NCBI RefSeq assembly: GCF_963678635.1 | Contig: NC_087067.1 | Span: forward strand, 20,456,596-20,520,595 | Length of the DNA: 64,000 bases | Direction: 5' to 3' | From: Symsagittifera roscoffensis | Taxonomy: Eukaryota; Xenacoelomorpha; Acoela; Convolutidae | Shown: positions 33,315-45,700 of the stretch, piece after piece | Position numbering within the stretch: position 1 is the stretch's first letter | Layout of the letters: each line of letters opens with the position of its first letter | Program-made: the position numbers and the translations under genes | Notes under the pieces: generated by a model | Told to the model about the DNA's origin: nothing | What the model saw: only the letters and a program-made list of their open reading frames with translations | Databases searched by the model: none

Positions 33315-36300
33315 TCAAAATCTCCTGATTTCGTCTATCTTTCTCATGGGTTCTAGTTCCTCGGGTTCTTTCATGTTCACCCTCATCGGTTTACTTTGCT
33401 GCATATCCAGCAGTGCTAGCAAGAATATGGCTTTTGCTAGCTCATCGCCTTCCCTCAACATTTTAACACAGGTGTTTAATGCAGGTAATGAAATCTGCTC
33501 TATCAGGAATCGAATGAAACAGAGAGCGTCTCTCCGCTTCGCACACGCTACTGCTGCTCCCTCCTGGACTATCAGATCCCTCAGGTTCGTCATAAGGAAA
33601 ACCTTTTCCTCTTTTGATCTCTTCCTTTCTTCTGAGTCATATTCTTCGCGAGTCAGTCCCATCATGCACCAGGCGAACCTGAGTTGTAACTCTGTTCTTA
33701 CGTAAGGTACTGCCACGAGAGCATGTATTCTTGGCGTAGTCCTCATTTCTTCTTCGAAATACCTCAACACTACTGCTTTCCATGGAAGGCTCACTAACTG
33801 CTCGATCGTTTCCGCCTGTATGTCAGACGACGCCAAAGTCCCGTACGCCTTCTGCTTGAGGGTGGTGCCTTGCAACATCGTTTCCAGATAACCCTCCATG
33901 GCTTTTTCGTCTTCCAGGGCCATTACATACCCTCTAGCCGAGTTTCGGTATTCTAACATCTCCATGTATCCACCGGTGGGTTCATCTATTGACACAGTCT
34001 CCGACACTGTCAGTCAGTTTTATTCCACTGGTGTTAGTTGTCCTGCGACACTTCCCTTTCCATGATTCATGGGAGATGGCTTGAAGTCTTTCATTTTGCT
34101 CTCTCCACATTGGCTGAGTATTTCCATTTCTAAGGTTGCTCCAGTCAGAGTGCGGTCACTCCTTTTGGATTTATAACCGGTTGACTTTATCCCCGCCATG
34201 AGAATGGGTGGCACCATCGCTATATCAGTTAACATTCTATCTGTGCCAGACAATTGATAATCACCTTGCCCCAAATCCATGACCTCCTCAACTCGTTTCC
34301 TTTTCGCTGAGTTACCAGCTTTCATCGATATTTCTGAATCCACTTTCGTCTTTCCAATTCTCCTCGGCATCACTCTGCTGCCTAACTTCATTTTCATCGC
34401 ATTGATTTTATCAATCACCATTTTTGATCGCATCGTCCCTCTCCTGGTTCTTGACAGGTACACCACCTCTCCTTCATCGTCCTGCGGTGTCATCTTGATG
34501 GGAGAATTATCTTCACTCTCATCATTGGCTGAGTCGATCAACAACTCACTCAGTCTCCCTTCACACTCATCAAGCTTGTCAAGTACTTCTCTCATCAAGG
34601 GTTGATTGAGACCCGTTTTTAGAATAGACTGGGTCCCATAGCTTTGAACCACGGTCCAGACTTCTTCCATAAACGCCACTCTGTCCAGTTTGCATCCCGT
34701 CCTACTCTCGTGGTCTCGGTGATGTACTTCCCATTCTTCTTCGGGCAGCGTTCCCAAGAAAGGTACTCTGGTTGAAGCCTCTATTCTTCTCCTCCGAGGT
34801 GATTCCATGAGGATTCTCTGGTCGTTATTTCTTGAATTGCCAGGAGAGCTGCTCTCCGGCAAATTCCGTTTCATTTCCATAAAGGCTGACGGAGGCTCCA
34901 AAGTCGAGATGCCTTCATCCGCTGGCTCAGTCGTTTCCAACGTGTCTGCATTATTCTCAAGATCACTGAAGATATTGAAATCCATGCTGGATGTTCCTCT
35001 TGTCGATGCCCTGTCGTCTTCCCCACCAGCTTGATCTTGTTGCATGGGTTCTTCGGTTTGACGGCTTCCACCCTGTCCGTCATTTCCTTCAGACTTATCC
35101 TTGTTCGAGCTCGATGGTCCTTTTTCATCATTGTCGGCTTCTTCCTGGAATCTCGGTATGAGCAATGTACCGGCCGATTTATCTTCCTCTTCTCCATGGA
35201 CCACTTTGATTTCTTCGCAGCCGAAGGGTGCTAGGAAGGTTCTCGTCTGCAGTATTCCTCCCACTTTCATCTCCTGTTTTACGCTAGTCAGGATTAATGA
35301 GGCTCCAGGCAATTCGATCCTGCCTCTCATCCTCATCGGAGCTAAGCTTAATCCCTTCCATTCCTCATCAAATCTTCCAGGCTTGGGAGTCGCGGCGTTG
35401 CTTATTCGCCTTCTCGTCGCTTGATCCGTGTATGCAAATCGCGTGTACTGTAACACGGCGGCATTTCTCCCTACAAAGTATGGATCCATCGTTCCCACGA
35501 AATTCCCTACTCTCCTTTCATTGGTTTCGAATGCTCTCAACCTAGGAGTTTGTACCACGGAGACTGCTCCGAGGAACATCCTTCTTATCAGAGGGAATTC
35601 AGGGATTGCCTGCGGCAGCTTCTTGTAATCGCCCCAGTCCTTCGTCTCTTCTCTCACTTTGTGATATGCTGCAGTGAGACGAGGCACTCTGGTTATTTCA
35701 CCATTCGTTTTATCATAGGGTCTCAGATTCCAAAGCTTTGGAAACACCTCGATGTGTCCTCTTTCTACTTCTCCCATGCGATCACGGAAGTGATCGTCAA
35801 AATTGATGACTGTCATCTCTGGCTCCGATATTTTCGCAAATAACAGATCTTCACTCATGAGCTCCCGTAATGTGTGCTGCTCACACCAGTTCAGTGTACT
35901 ACCGTCCACTGCCGATATGAGGTTCAGGTGCAGCACCGACCTCCTATATGCTTCCACTTTAACGTCAGGGAACGCAAACGTGACTGCTGGTCCATAGATC
36001 ACTGTCACGAACTCCGTGACTCCTCTGATCAGCGCCAAGGGATCGGTTCTCATAGCCAAGCTCAGATCAGTCAACAGCGGCATGCCTCCAACATGTCGTC
36101 TAACATCTTCCTCTCTTTCAATCGTCTCGTCTTCTCCCGTTCCAAAGCGATTTTGTTGTAAGAGATATTGGATAAGAGTGTGTCTCAGATCTCTTATCTT
36201 GTTCCACGAGTCCGTGGATTTCTTCATATCCAAGTTCCTCACTCTCTCTTTCATCTGCTCTGGACAACGTGCCAGTTTCATTAGTCCTCCCAAGTTTCCG

Positions 36301-39300
36301 TGGGTAATTTCGATCAATGTCAGAAGTCCATCTAGCCGCAGGTTCTGTATTCCATCGGTGGGCAGTATCGCCGGTCTTTTCACGAAGCTCTCCGCCCCAA
36401 ATGTCACGAACAAGGCTATTAGTTCCACTATCGATACTCTCACTACTGCTTGGAGTAATTCCTTTATCAAATAGTGCGGGACTTTCGGGTAAACTTTTGC
36501 CAAGAAGGACGCGGTCCATCCGGCTCCCAACCCTTCTAGCATGCTGTCTGTCTTTTCAAAGCCCTCCTGTCCTTTCACTTCCTGGGTCCAGAAGGTTTCC
36601 AGAGTAATCTGACACATTCTGTTTACAAAATCAGCGGTCTTTTCTCCGGCATTTTCCGCCAGGTTCACTTCCTCCAACAAGTAGGCATGTATCTTCGTGA
36701 TCATCACTGGGCCTTGCTCAAAAGCATCTGCACCCAATGCTGCTACTCTAGGGTTCAGGTGTAGCCACTGGTTGGCTTCCCGCTTGGTTCTCAGAACCAT
36801 CGCCTCCAGATGAGCTCTCGTCTCCACTGAATTTTTCCTTCTTGTGTCTTCACCTGCCACTTCCATTGCTCGGAACCATAAGTCGTTGGACATTGCCGTG
36901 ATCACTCGATGGTCGTCGTCTATTCCCGGTTTCAGTTTGAGTTGTCGACTGAAATTGGACAGTTCCAACCCCAGCACTTCGTCCAACACTAACATGTGTA
37001 GCGCGTGGTCCTTGAACCCTCTCATCGCGTTTGAGATATCTGACCACACTGCAGGCAGTTCAGCCTTAAGTGGCCTCAGGTTCTCCATTTCTATCAGGCG
37101 ATTCGGGGCTGATATGATCACATCATATTTTCCTTCCGAGAGTAAGGCCACAATTGCATACACGAATTTCAGTCCATCCGGGAGATGTGCATATCCCGGA
37201 GACAACGCGAATACTACTCTCAATGCCACTTTATTGAATGACCCCTCCTTCGTTGCATCCACCACTTCACCCATCGACTCAAGGATGTCTTTTATCGCTG
37301 GCCATACAGCGTTCTCTGTTGTTGTAGGATCTCTGAGCCTGCTCAGAAAACCTCTACTGTGTAGATGGTCATTGATGCCAGCAAACACAATCGTAATTGG
37401 ATTCATGTCCGTCTGCCTTTGTACCCCTATAGCCAAAGATACTGATTGCAGTAGGTCCAGGTCGACCGCTGCCAACATTATGACGTCCGGCCAAAACAAA
37501 GACTTGGAAGTGTACACGAACTCTGAATTCGCTACTACCATAATCTTGGCCTTCCTCATCTCTGCTTTGTCATAGGCGGCGAAGATGGTTTCACCTTTCT
37601 TTATCGCTGTCAATCCGCCATATCTCTGGGCATCACCATCTTGGTTCACTAGTTTTGGGTACACTCTTTCCTTCACATGACCATGGGGTGTCGTCAGCTG
37701 CCTGAATATCTTCACGTGTTGTCCAATCGGCGCTCTCGTCGTCAGGAATCTTCCTGGTCTCTCTTCACGATTCCCCTCATCATGGTTCAACCTCACATCT
37801 TGCAACGGTCTCGCATTCACTGGTCCCATCGTGTTGTTAGAGGGCAGTCCCTCCAAGTCAGCAAATCTCAAGGCCGTCGTGGAGCTGAAATTTATGCTAG
37901 CGGCTATCAACCAGTCTACGCCGGTTATCGAGTACAATCTGCTGACGGATAGCATCGCTCCATTCAGCATCCTCCTTGCATCTTCGATGAAGCTTACTCT
38001 CTGGAGATCCAGCTTCATCAGTTCGTCTTTGTATATATGCCAGGGAGACGGTATGGGTCTCGACCACATCAATGAGCCTCTGCTCGGTCTCTCCTCTCGA
38101 CTGGTACTCGTCGTCTCCGATCTAGTGTCCGATCTAGATGTGCCTGCTGTCTCTTCGATTGGGTTGACAGGTCCTATTCTTCTCCTAGGATGAATAGTCC
38201 TCCTCATCGGCGCTTCTCCCAATCGATCCTGTACGTCTGTTCTTCGACCCGGTTCGCTGGAGCTTTGTTGCCTGTAGTTCGTGACGGCCGGGACCGTACC
38301 CAAGCGTGTTTCCAAGCTAGGAGGCACAAAGGTGGTAATCACCGCGTCACTCACTGTTCCTTCTTCCTTCAGCACTCCTGTGTCAAAGAGTTCTGCTTCC
38401 AGCTCGTCCAACCGCTCTTGGAAGACTCGATTCAACCAAGCTTGTCCTTCAATACTGTCGAAGTGGATGCCGTCTGTGGTCAGTCTGGCCTGATCCATGG
38501 CTCTCAACCCATGTTCGATGTCCATGCGGATCATTCTTCCGGCATTTCGACTTGCTAGGTTCCTCAAGATGTTGTTCCATCTTACGAAACCCTCGTTGTG
38601 CCTTCTTCCTGAGGCTGTCAGGCTTCTCGCGTTCATTGGCACAGTGCAAACGGTCAGTACCGCGCAACTGAATTTCTGCCAGAGGATAGTAAACAAACAC
38701 ACCATCATTGAATCCCATAGTGCTTCCTGCTCGTCTGAACCTCTGGAGATGTCATTCGTCCCAACTAAGATCATCACATTGGGAATCTTCCCTGGATTCA
38801 TCAGTTCCACCATCCGATATAATTGGGCTATCGTCGCTCCTCCAAAGGCCATCACCGTGGTGACCCACGAGGTCCTCAAATTTGACAGCACTCTGACCAA
38901 GCTGTCTCCCAGTATCAGATGAGATGTCCCGAGTGGTGGTTGCTGCAGGTTCACAGCTGGGCTCCAGGTAGCTCGATTGAAGCAGGCCCTCGGATCTGTC
39001 TCCGGAACTCCCGTGAAATTATATTTCAATTGATTATTCTTCTGCACGTCTATTATGCGAGACACTTTCTTCGCTGGCATCTTTCGTACTTTCCTCTCTG
39101 GGATTCTGGAGCTCCCCATGAGTGGTGTCACGTTACTTATCCCTTGTCTGATCACGGTCTGTGAGAGTTGTACTCTGCCCGTATCGTCAATCGTTCCATA
39201 GGGTGCAGTCACCCCGGAACCTGGCGCATTCTTGTTAGCGACCAGTCGTTCAGCTGTCTCTATCAGTTTCCTCACTGTCTGTTCTACGACGGGGTCACCC

Positions 39301-40133
39301 AAGGTGTCACTAGGATTCGGGATTGTTACTCGATTTGTCTCTGCTGGGGGCTGTGTCTCCGTTGTTTGACTCATTTCTCGAGGCGTCAAGAGCTCCATCG
39401 GGGACTGCCCACGAGGAATATCCCTTACAGGTATCACTTTCTCCACGGCCGTTGTCAACGCCACCTGCTCCGATCGCTTTTTGTATTCCTGCCTTAAGCG
39501 CTCAATCTCTTGACCCTGCTTTTTGTTGCAGTCTTCAAACAACTTTCTCCACATGTCCCGATCTTCCTCCATCTGGAGCATGCTTCTGGTCATCTCGTCC
39601 AGCTCCTTCTTCGTACTTTTCAGTTCATCGTTCATCTCGTCCAGATCTTGCATGGTTTGGTTCGTCTGAACCTCCTGTCCTACTTTCGCCCTTTTTGGTG
39701 GCACAGCTGCTCTCAGTGGTGAACCAGACGAGGTCGCCTCGCTGTTCATCTCCCGATGCATTCTCGTCAGCCCAGGTTTGGGCTTGGAGGGCATTGGCAT
39801 CTCACCTGGTTGGTAAGTCCTAGAACTTCCCAATCGAGGCTCATTCGCCAAGTCACTCCCTGAGAGAGCCCCGTTTCTCCACCTCATCACTCTCATGTTC
39901 GGGCGGTCTAGTACTCCTCTTTCTCCATATGCTGCCATCAACAGGACTTCCGTGGGGCAGTCCCCACTGTTGTCGTGCCCCAAGATGTTGATCAGGGCGG
40001 TCAGCAACATGACTACCTCTGGGTCCTCCAGAGCGAAGTCTCGATCGATCAGCCGACGATAGATCGCATCTATCATCGGTCCTACATATGACTCTGCCAG
40101 GTCCATCAATTGATCCAAGTTGAAGTTTTCCAT
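33315..40133 (-). CDS. ORF X of the giant retroelement: 2,270-codon protein with SGNH hydrolase domain
   Basis: Starts at ATG 40,133 (MENFNLDQLMDLAESYVGPM). Residues about 160-215 look like a coiled coil (LDEMNDELKSTKKELDEMTR). Residues about 405-575 are an SGNH/GDSL hydrolase: HLILGDSLVRVL (block I Ser), AFGGATI (II), LVGTNDISRG (III) and TDGIHFDS (V, DxxH). Around residue 919 a second GxND-like block (IVFAGINDHLHS) follows a hydrophobic strand. Residues about 1,630-1,780 are acidic and disordered. The remainder is unrecognised. In copy 1 the frame is open for 2,037 codons to a TAA at 34,020, followed by a TGA two codons later. Both positions are open in copy 2. It then continues in the same frame to the TGA at 33,315, which is shared by both copies. 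No signal peptide or membrane anchor is evident, so an envelope is unlikely. Confidence 0.8.
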
Positions 40134-40531
40134 TCTATTCTTTCAAGTTTGATTTGATTCGATTCGATATTTGACTCAAGTGAGTTATTAAATGATCAAT
40201 CAGGATCTAGAAAAGAAGTCACAAATATCACACTTGTCTGTTTCACCTTAACATATATCGTTAAAATTTGCTTAAAAACAGTTCAGATAAAAATATATTT
40301 ATCCTAAAATTTATTAAAATCAATTGGTTTCTAAAATTTTGGAATTCGACCTAAGATTGGACAGTCCAAACTTTGGATCTGTTCCCAAGATCGTCATTTA
40401 GTTGTTCATGGTCACTAACCCCTACTTACCCATGATCTTAATAACCTAACATATAACATAACATAACATAACACACATATCACATATTACATACAACTTA
40501 GTCTTTGGCCTAACACTCTCTCGCACATCAC
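40134..40531 (-). other. non-coding spacer between pol and ORF X
   Basis: AT-rich, about 400 bases, with a (CATAA)n run at about 40,450-40,475. It could hold a promoter, an internal initiation element or a splice acceptor for ORF X, but nothing decides between these. Confidence 0.5.
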
Positions 40532-41990
40532 TCAGCCTATACTTAAGTAATATTTCTTATGTAGATATACTTGTATGTTCGTATCAGAGAATATCACGTG
40601 TACAAGCGCGTACAATTCCCGAGGATGCAGTCTTCCTCTGTTTGGATCGTACACTGGAAGCGAGAGCTCCTTCACGTCCATTTCGACAAGGAAGTCCCTC
40701 AGCCTCGTCAAAGACAAGACTAGGTTCTCTGGGTCCACGTGCTGCTTCTCCGTCGCCCTCGTTACCAAGAATTACAAGTACTTTCCCGGTATCTGCGACA
40801 CCGCCGGAGGTAAGGCTGCTACGCCCCCTATCCCTGGTCTTTGCTTCCAAAGGAATTCCACGTTTTTGTATTCCCTCTTAAAATCTGCCGCTAGCGCTGT
40901 CCTAAAACTCATGTCTGCGGTGATCGCTATCGCACATGTTCTGTTTGTGAGTATGAAATCACTGTCTGTTAGTATTATGTTACTTGAATATTCATTTGGT
41001 AAGTTAAAATATGACTCAACTACCCTGTCTATGTCAGGTTTCTTAGGCTCTTCGCCTGTTTCTGCTTCTAAGTCTCCTGTTTCTCTTGCTATTCTTAATT
41101 TGTTTATTATCAAGTTTTCAGTGTGGGTATGTCCTACCCCCACTCCCCGGACAAAAACATCCATCGACGTCCCCGTCGATCGTATACCGGGTATCAAGTC
41201 AAGGTTAGAAGCTGGGATGAGTAGTCGTCCTTCCTGGGCAGCCCAGGAAGGATCATCTCGTTCGGTCTTGATGTATTTCATGCTTTCACGATCTACGTCT
41301 TGAATCATGACACTGGTCTCCTCAGGATCCGAGGTCGTTTCATTCAGCCACTCTAAGACACGCAGGTTCGTCAAGTCTTGTTCGTAAGACTGCTGTTGCT
41401 CGTCGTCGAATTCTACCTCGGTTTTTGACCAGTCGTCAACCCACTCATCGTCGTGATCATCGACTATGTCAATGTCTTGTGACACAGTTATTTCCTCTAG
41501 ACCCACTACTTCCTCCACTATCTTCTTTAGATCTATCCTATCCACTACAAAGTCGTCACCGTAAGGATTGTATTTCTTTCTTGGTCTCATCCCATCCTTC
41601 TGACGAGTCTGTATGGTGAACGGAAGATCCGGTTCCAAGTTCTTGCTAACCTCTATCTGTTCGGGATCCTGCCAATCTTCCTCTGCGTAGGGTAAGGTTT
41701 CATCGTCCGCTTCGATCTGTTCGTTTGGATCCAGGTCCAGCGGTGTATCCGTACTTTCCTCTACGACTTCGTTTCCATCGTTCTTCTCCCTGGTGCCTTT
41801 TTCATTGACCTCACAAGCAGGATCCATCATTAGATAATCCCCTTCTTCCATGTCTGCAGGTATACACCAGTCTTCTGTCGATGGATTGTGTGGATTTATA
41901 TTCTCGTAGTGGGCGGCTCGGCCAGTACTCAGTCTATAAAAGCGTCCCTCCTGATGCACCTCTGTAATCATGAAGGGTCCCCTCCATTTT
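40532..41990 (-). pseudogene. pol C-terminus: integrase tail, acidic linker and TARG1/OARD1-like macro domain
   Basis: Begins with the integrase GPY/F-like block (RGPFMITEVHQEGRFYRLST). An acidic linker of about 250 residues follows. The last 145 or so residues (about 40,550-40,965) read as a macro domain of the OARD1/TARG1 subgroup: CAIAITADMSFRTALAADFK, IGGVAALP, PENLVLSLTRLRDFL, VKELSLPVYDPNRGRLHP and HVIFSDTNIQVYLHKK. These align by eye with the SADF-GIA, GEVAVL, PTYENLQKSL, LSMPRIG and VFxxTDIKITVY blocks of the family. By that alignment the TARG1 catalytic Lys and Asp positions hold Arg and Gly, so binding without hydrolysis is possible. A TAA at 40,772-40,774 cuts the domain. A one-base shift near 41,985 separates this frame from the integrase core. 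Confidence 0.75.
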
Positions 41991-42770
41991 TAGGAGCTTT
42001 TTTGTCCCTTTTGGTGGTATAACGTTCTGGAATACCCATGAGTAGTCTCCCACCGAGTAAGCCTTTGCACCAGCTGCTTTCTTGTCGAATCTTTTCCTTT
42101 GCCTTGCCTGTGCCTGCTGAGTATTTCGTCTACACAAATCGTTCAACTCCTGTTGGCGTCTGATCACATCCCTCACGTAGACCTGTGGGGACGTTTTCTT
42201 TCCCTCATATTCTGGATAGAAGAAGGTTGAGGGTAAAGACTTTTCGTGTCCAGTTAGCATCATGTGTGGACTGACTCCAGTGGTGGAGTGTTGCGTGCTG
42301 TTACATGCTCCCATCACCTGTGGAAGGTATCTGTCCCAATCGGTCATGTACCTGGAACAATATACTCTCAGCATCGACACTAACGTCCTGTTCTGTCTTT
42401 CCACTAAGCCATTTGTCTGAGGGTGGTATGTCGTGGAGTGAGCCTGAGCGACCCGTGAGCGTCTCATAAGCTCTTTCGTAAGCTCTCCTACGAAAGCTGT
42501 TCCATTATCCGACTGAAACGTCATCGGACAACCATGTCTTGCTATCCACGTATTGATCAGGTGGTCGCATGTCTCTTCCGCCGAGGCAGTTATGCAGGGC
42601 ACAGCCTCTGCATACTTCGTGAAATGATCTATCATGACCAGCACCTGATTATAACCATTGTCTGTCAGGCATATCTTTTGGTGATCTATTTGCACCACCT
42701 CGTTGAATTCAGACGACTCGATCGATTGTAAAGGAAATCGCAACTTCCTTGGATCCTTGACCTGTTGGCA
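41934..42770 (-). pseudogene. pol: integrase core
   Basis: DDE integrase that joins the cDNA to target DNA. The triad can be seen as VVQIDHQKI (D), FQSDNGTAFVG (D) and NGLVERQNRTLV (E), with STTYHPQTNG between the last two. The HHCC zinc region straddles a TAA (42,771-42,773) that separates it from the RT frame, in the same frame. The next frame (GPY/F block) is shifted by one base near 41,985. Confidence 0.9.
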
Positions 42771-45700
42771 TTACAGACATGCTGTTACCCACTTCTCGCA
42801 TGCCTTTTTCATCCCAGGCCACTCAAAGCGCTTCAGGATCCTCTGATATACTTTGTCGATCCCCTGATGGCCCATCTGATCATGTGACCTGAATAATAGT
42901 TCTGTCTGATAGAGTTGCGGTAACACTATCGCGTTATACTTGTATAGGACTCTGTCTTCTTCTCTTCTTTTGCAAGCCACGATCCCGTCCTTGTTCAAAT
43001 ATAACCTCCCATCCTTCTGCATGAAATATTTTCTCAGGATGCGATAACTATCTTCCTCGAGGTCCCCTTTATCCGGAGAACCATTCTCGATCCACCTTTT
43101 CAGGTTGCTTGTCATGCGATCATTTCTCTGCGCTCTTAGAAGGTCCGAGAGTCTGTATCTCGCCTTCAAGTATGTCTTCATGACCCTCATCTGACTATTC
43201 AGCTCGTTGGGCTGATGTGTGTCTTCTTCCATCTTAACGCACCAAATCTTCGCCAACGGTTGTGTTTCTTGTTCAAACGGCTGAAGATCAGTCCTGACTA
43301 CCTCTTTCTGCGGCAACAGGCTTATCGAACGTTTCGATACCGCTATCGTTTCTAAGTCATCCGCTAAGTTGTCAAAGACTCTTTCGCTTGGTATTAGGTA
43401 GCGATCACTGTCAGGATCCTGGTACACCTCTCTGTCAAGGTCCCTTGCCCGAGTTTCCACTAGTAGCGTGTGTATTGCCAGTTCTGACAGTTCTGATCCC
43501 GAGCTCGAATTCCTGTCTGAATAGGTGTCCCTTCCTGAGCTTCCTGATTTATCATCCGTCGAAGAGGTTGTGCTGGAGACTGCACTCTCCTCCAGATCAT
43601 GTCTGTGCTTTCTTCGCATCCATCTGAACTCCCCGGACAAAACCTTGTTCTCTAGGTCCTGTTTCTCATCAGGAATTTTCTCGTTTATCTCAGACTCCCC
43701 GGACAAATTTTCTCGTCCCGGGTGTTGATCTTGTGATCGCTGGTTCTTCTCATCATCCTTCTCCCCGGACAAATAGTCTTGCAGCAGATTTTGTTCTACA
43801 TCTTCACCCTCTTTATCCCGGTCTACAAAGGTGACGGTTTTCTTTCGCTTGCTGCTCCCCTGTTCTTTCTGTCCGTAAGAAGTACTGGTTAAAATCTCTT
43901 GGGGTATTGAGGATACTAGTTGCTGAACTATTGTTCTACAATCCCTCTCGTTCTCTTCGTGTTGTCGTCTGGACGGCATGATCTTCACCTTCTCGCTGAC
44001 TGTTAGCGATGCCACTGCTGGTGTCCACTCGGGGTCATCTCTGGTCACTTCTCTTTCTAACAATCCACCCAGCATCCGCATCACTTGCGGTGTGACTTGC
44101 ACCGTTTTATCCAATAATGAGATGCTGTTTATGTTCATGCGAGAGAGTTCTTGCTGGACCAGGTTCGAGCGCAGCAACAGATCCAAGGGGACCGGGTCCT
44201 CCTTGGATAGGATCTTTATCACGGCTGCTTCCTCTACAGGTAACTCATGGTGCCCTGGAATTGGATGTCCAGACTTATCCAACCATCTCGTTAAGGGAAG
44301 CGCTTCATAAGTTTCTTTGTCCAGAAACGAGAATCCCTCCTTTATTTCCGCCTGATTGGCCTGCTTCTGCTCCAATCTTTCATAGAACTCAGTTTTCTTG
44401 CTGAGGCTGTCAGCATTCTGGTGTTTATCACGCATCCTATGTTCGATTATCATATGGTAGCCATCCAGTCTTACTATCCATCTACCAATATAACTCTGAT
44501 CCATCGAGTAGGTCTTCAACCAGGATAACGCTCTGTTGTCCCCGCGTAACTTGAAGGGAGCGCTCCCCAAGTATGCACGGTACTTCTCCACGAAGGTGAC
44601 TACTGCAAACATTTCTGCTTTCGGTGCGCCATATTTCATCTCTGTGTCACTCAAGACTTTGCTGCCGTACGCAATGGGACGGAGAACTGTTATTCCGTTC
44701 CATTCTTGCTCTTGATGCAAGATTCCTGAGATGGCCACCACCGATGCGTCTGTGTCGAGAACATACATGCCCTTTTCTGTAGGCATGCCCAGCACTGGCG
44801 CTTCGCACAGTTCCCGCTTTATGTTCTCGAAAGCAACCTGTGCCTCATCGTTCCATTCGAACTTTTTCCCTTTGTTGCGCATCAGCTTCTGCATCGGGTA
44901 CACCTTGTCCGCATATCCTTTTATGAATTCTCGGTAGTAATTGGCAAACCCTAGGAAGCTCAGGAGCTGTGTGTCCGTTCTGGGGGTTTTCCATGTCAAC
45001 ACTGCTTCCACTGCTTCCGGGTCCGGCCTCACACCATGCCTATCCACCATTCTTCCTAGGTACTTAATCGAGTCCCTAAGGATTTCACATTTCGATGGTT
45101 TGCACTTTAATCCTGCTCTTTTCATGCATCCAAGGACCTCATCGAGCCTATCAATGTGGTCTTCCAGGGTCGGTGTCGCTATGACTACGTCATCCACGTA
45201 ACACATCACGAGATTCCCGTACTTCTTGGTCACTTTCGTCAAAGCCTGAGCCATCAGTCTTTGAAAAGTGGCCGTTGCATTGCACAAGCCGAAGGGCATC
45301 CTCTTCCACTGGTACAATCCCAATTCGCACGCGAATCCGGTTTTCTCTCTGTCCTTCTTTCGCAGAGGTACCTGCCAGAAGGCAGAACCTAAGTCCAATG
45401 TGGTGAAGAACTTGGCATCACCAAGCTTAGATAGGCTCTCGTCTATTCGCGGTATCGGGTACGCATCTTTTATCGTTACCGCGTTCAAATAACGAAAGTC
45501 GCAACAAAATCTAAGCTGCCCCCTTTTCTTTTTCGCCATTACTACTCCGCAAGCCCATGGCGATTTCGAGGGTTCTATCATGTCGTATTCAAGCAACATT
45601 TCTATTTCCGCTCGGCACGCTTCCGATTTGTGTGGCGTCATTCGCCTTGCGCCTTCCCTATGGGGAACGGCGCCCTCTTCTAGTTCAATTTCGTGTTCGA

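Noticed and set aside
33300-33320. TGA between ORF X and Y as a readthrough site
   Set aside because: The context TGA-AAC is not a known leaky one. A stop followed by a new ATG is simpler.
36844-37575. Long plus-strand frames opposite ORF X (also 62,500-63,231)
   Set aside because: They are antisense shadows of ORF X, and the coding signal and copy-to-copy in-frame indels follow the minus strand.
33315-40133. ORF X as an envelope protein
   Set aside because: There is no signal peptide, no clear transmembrane anchor and no furin-like site. The N-terminal part is coiled coil plus SGNH hydrolase.
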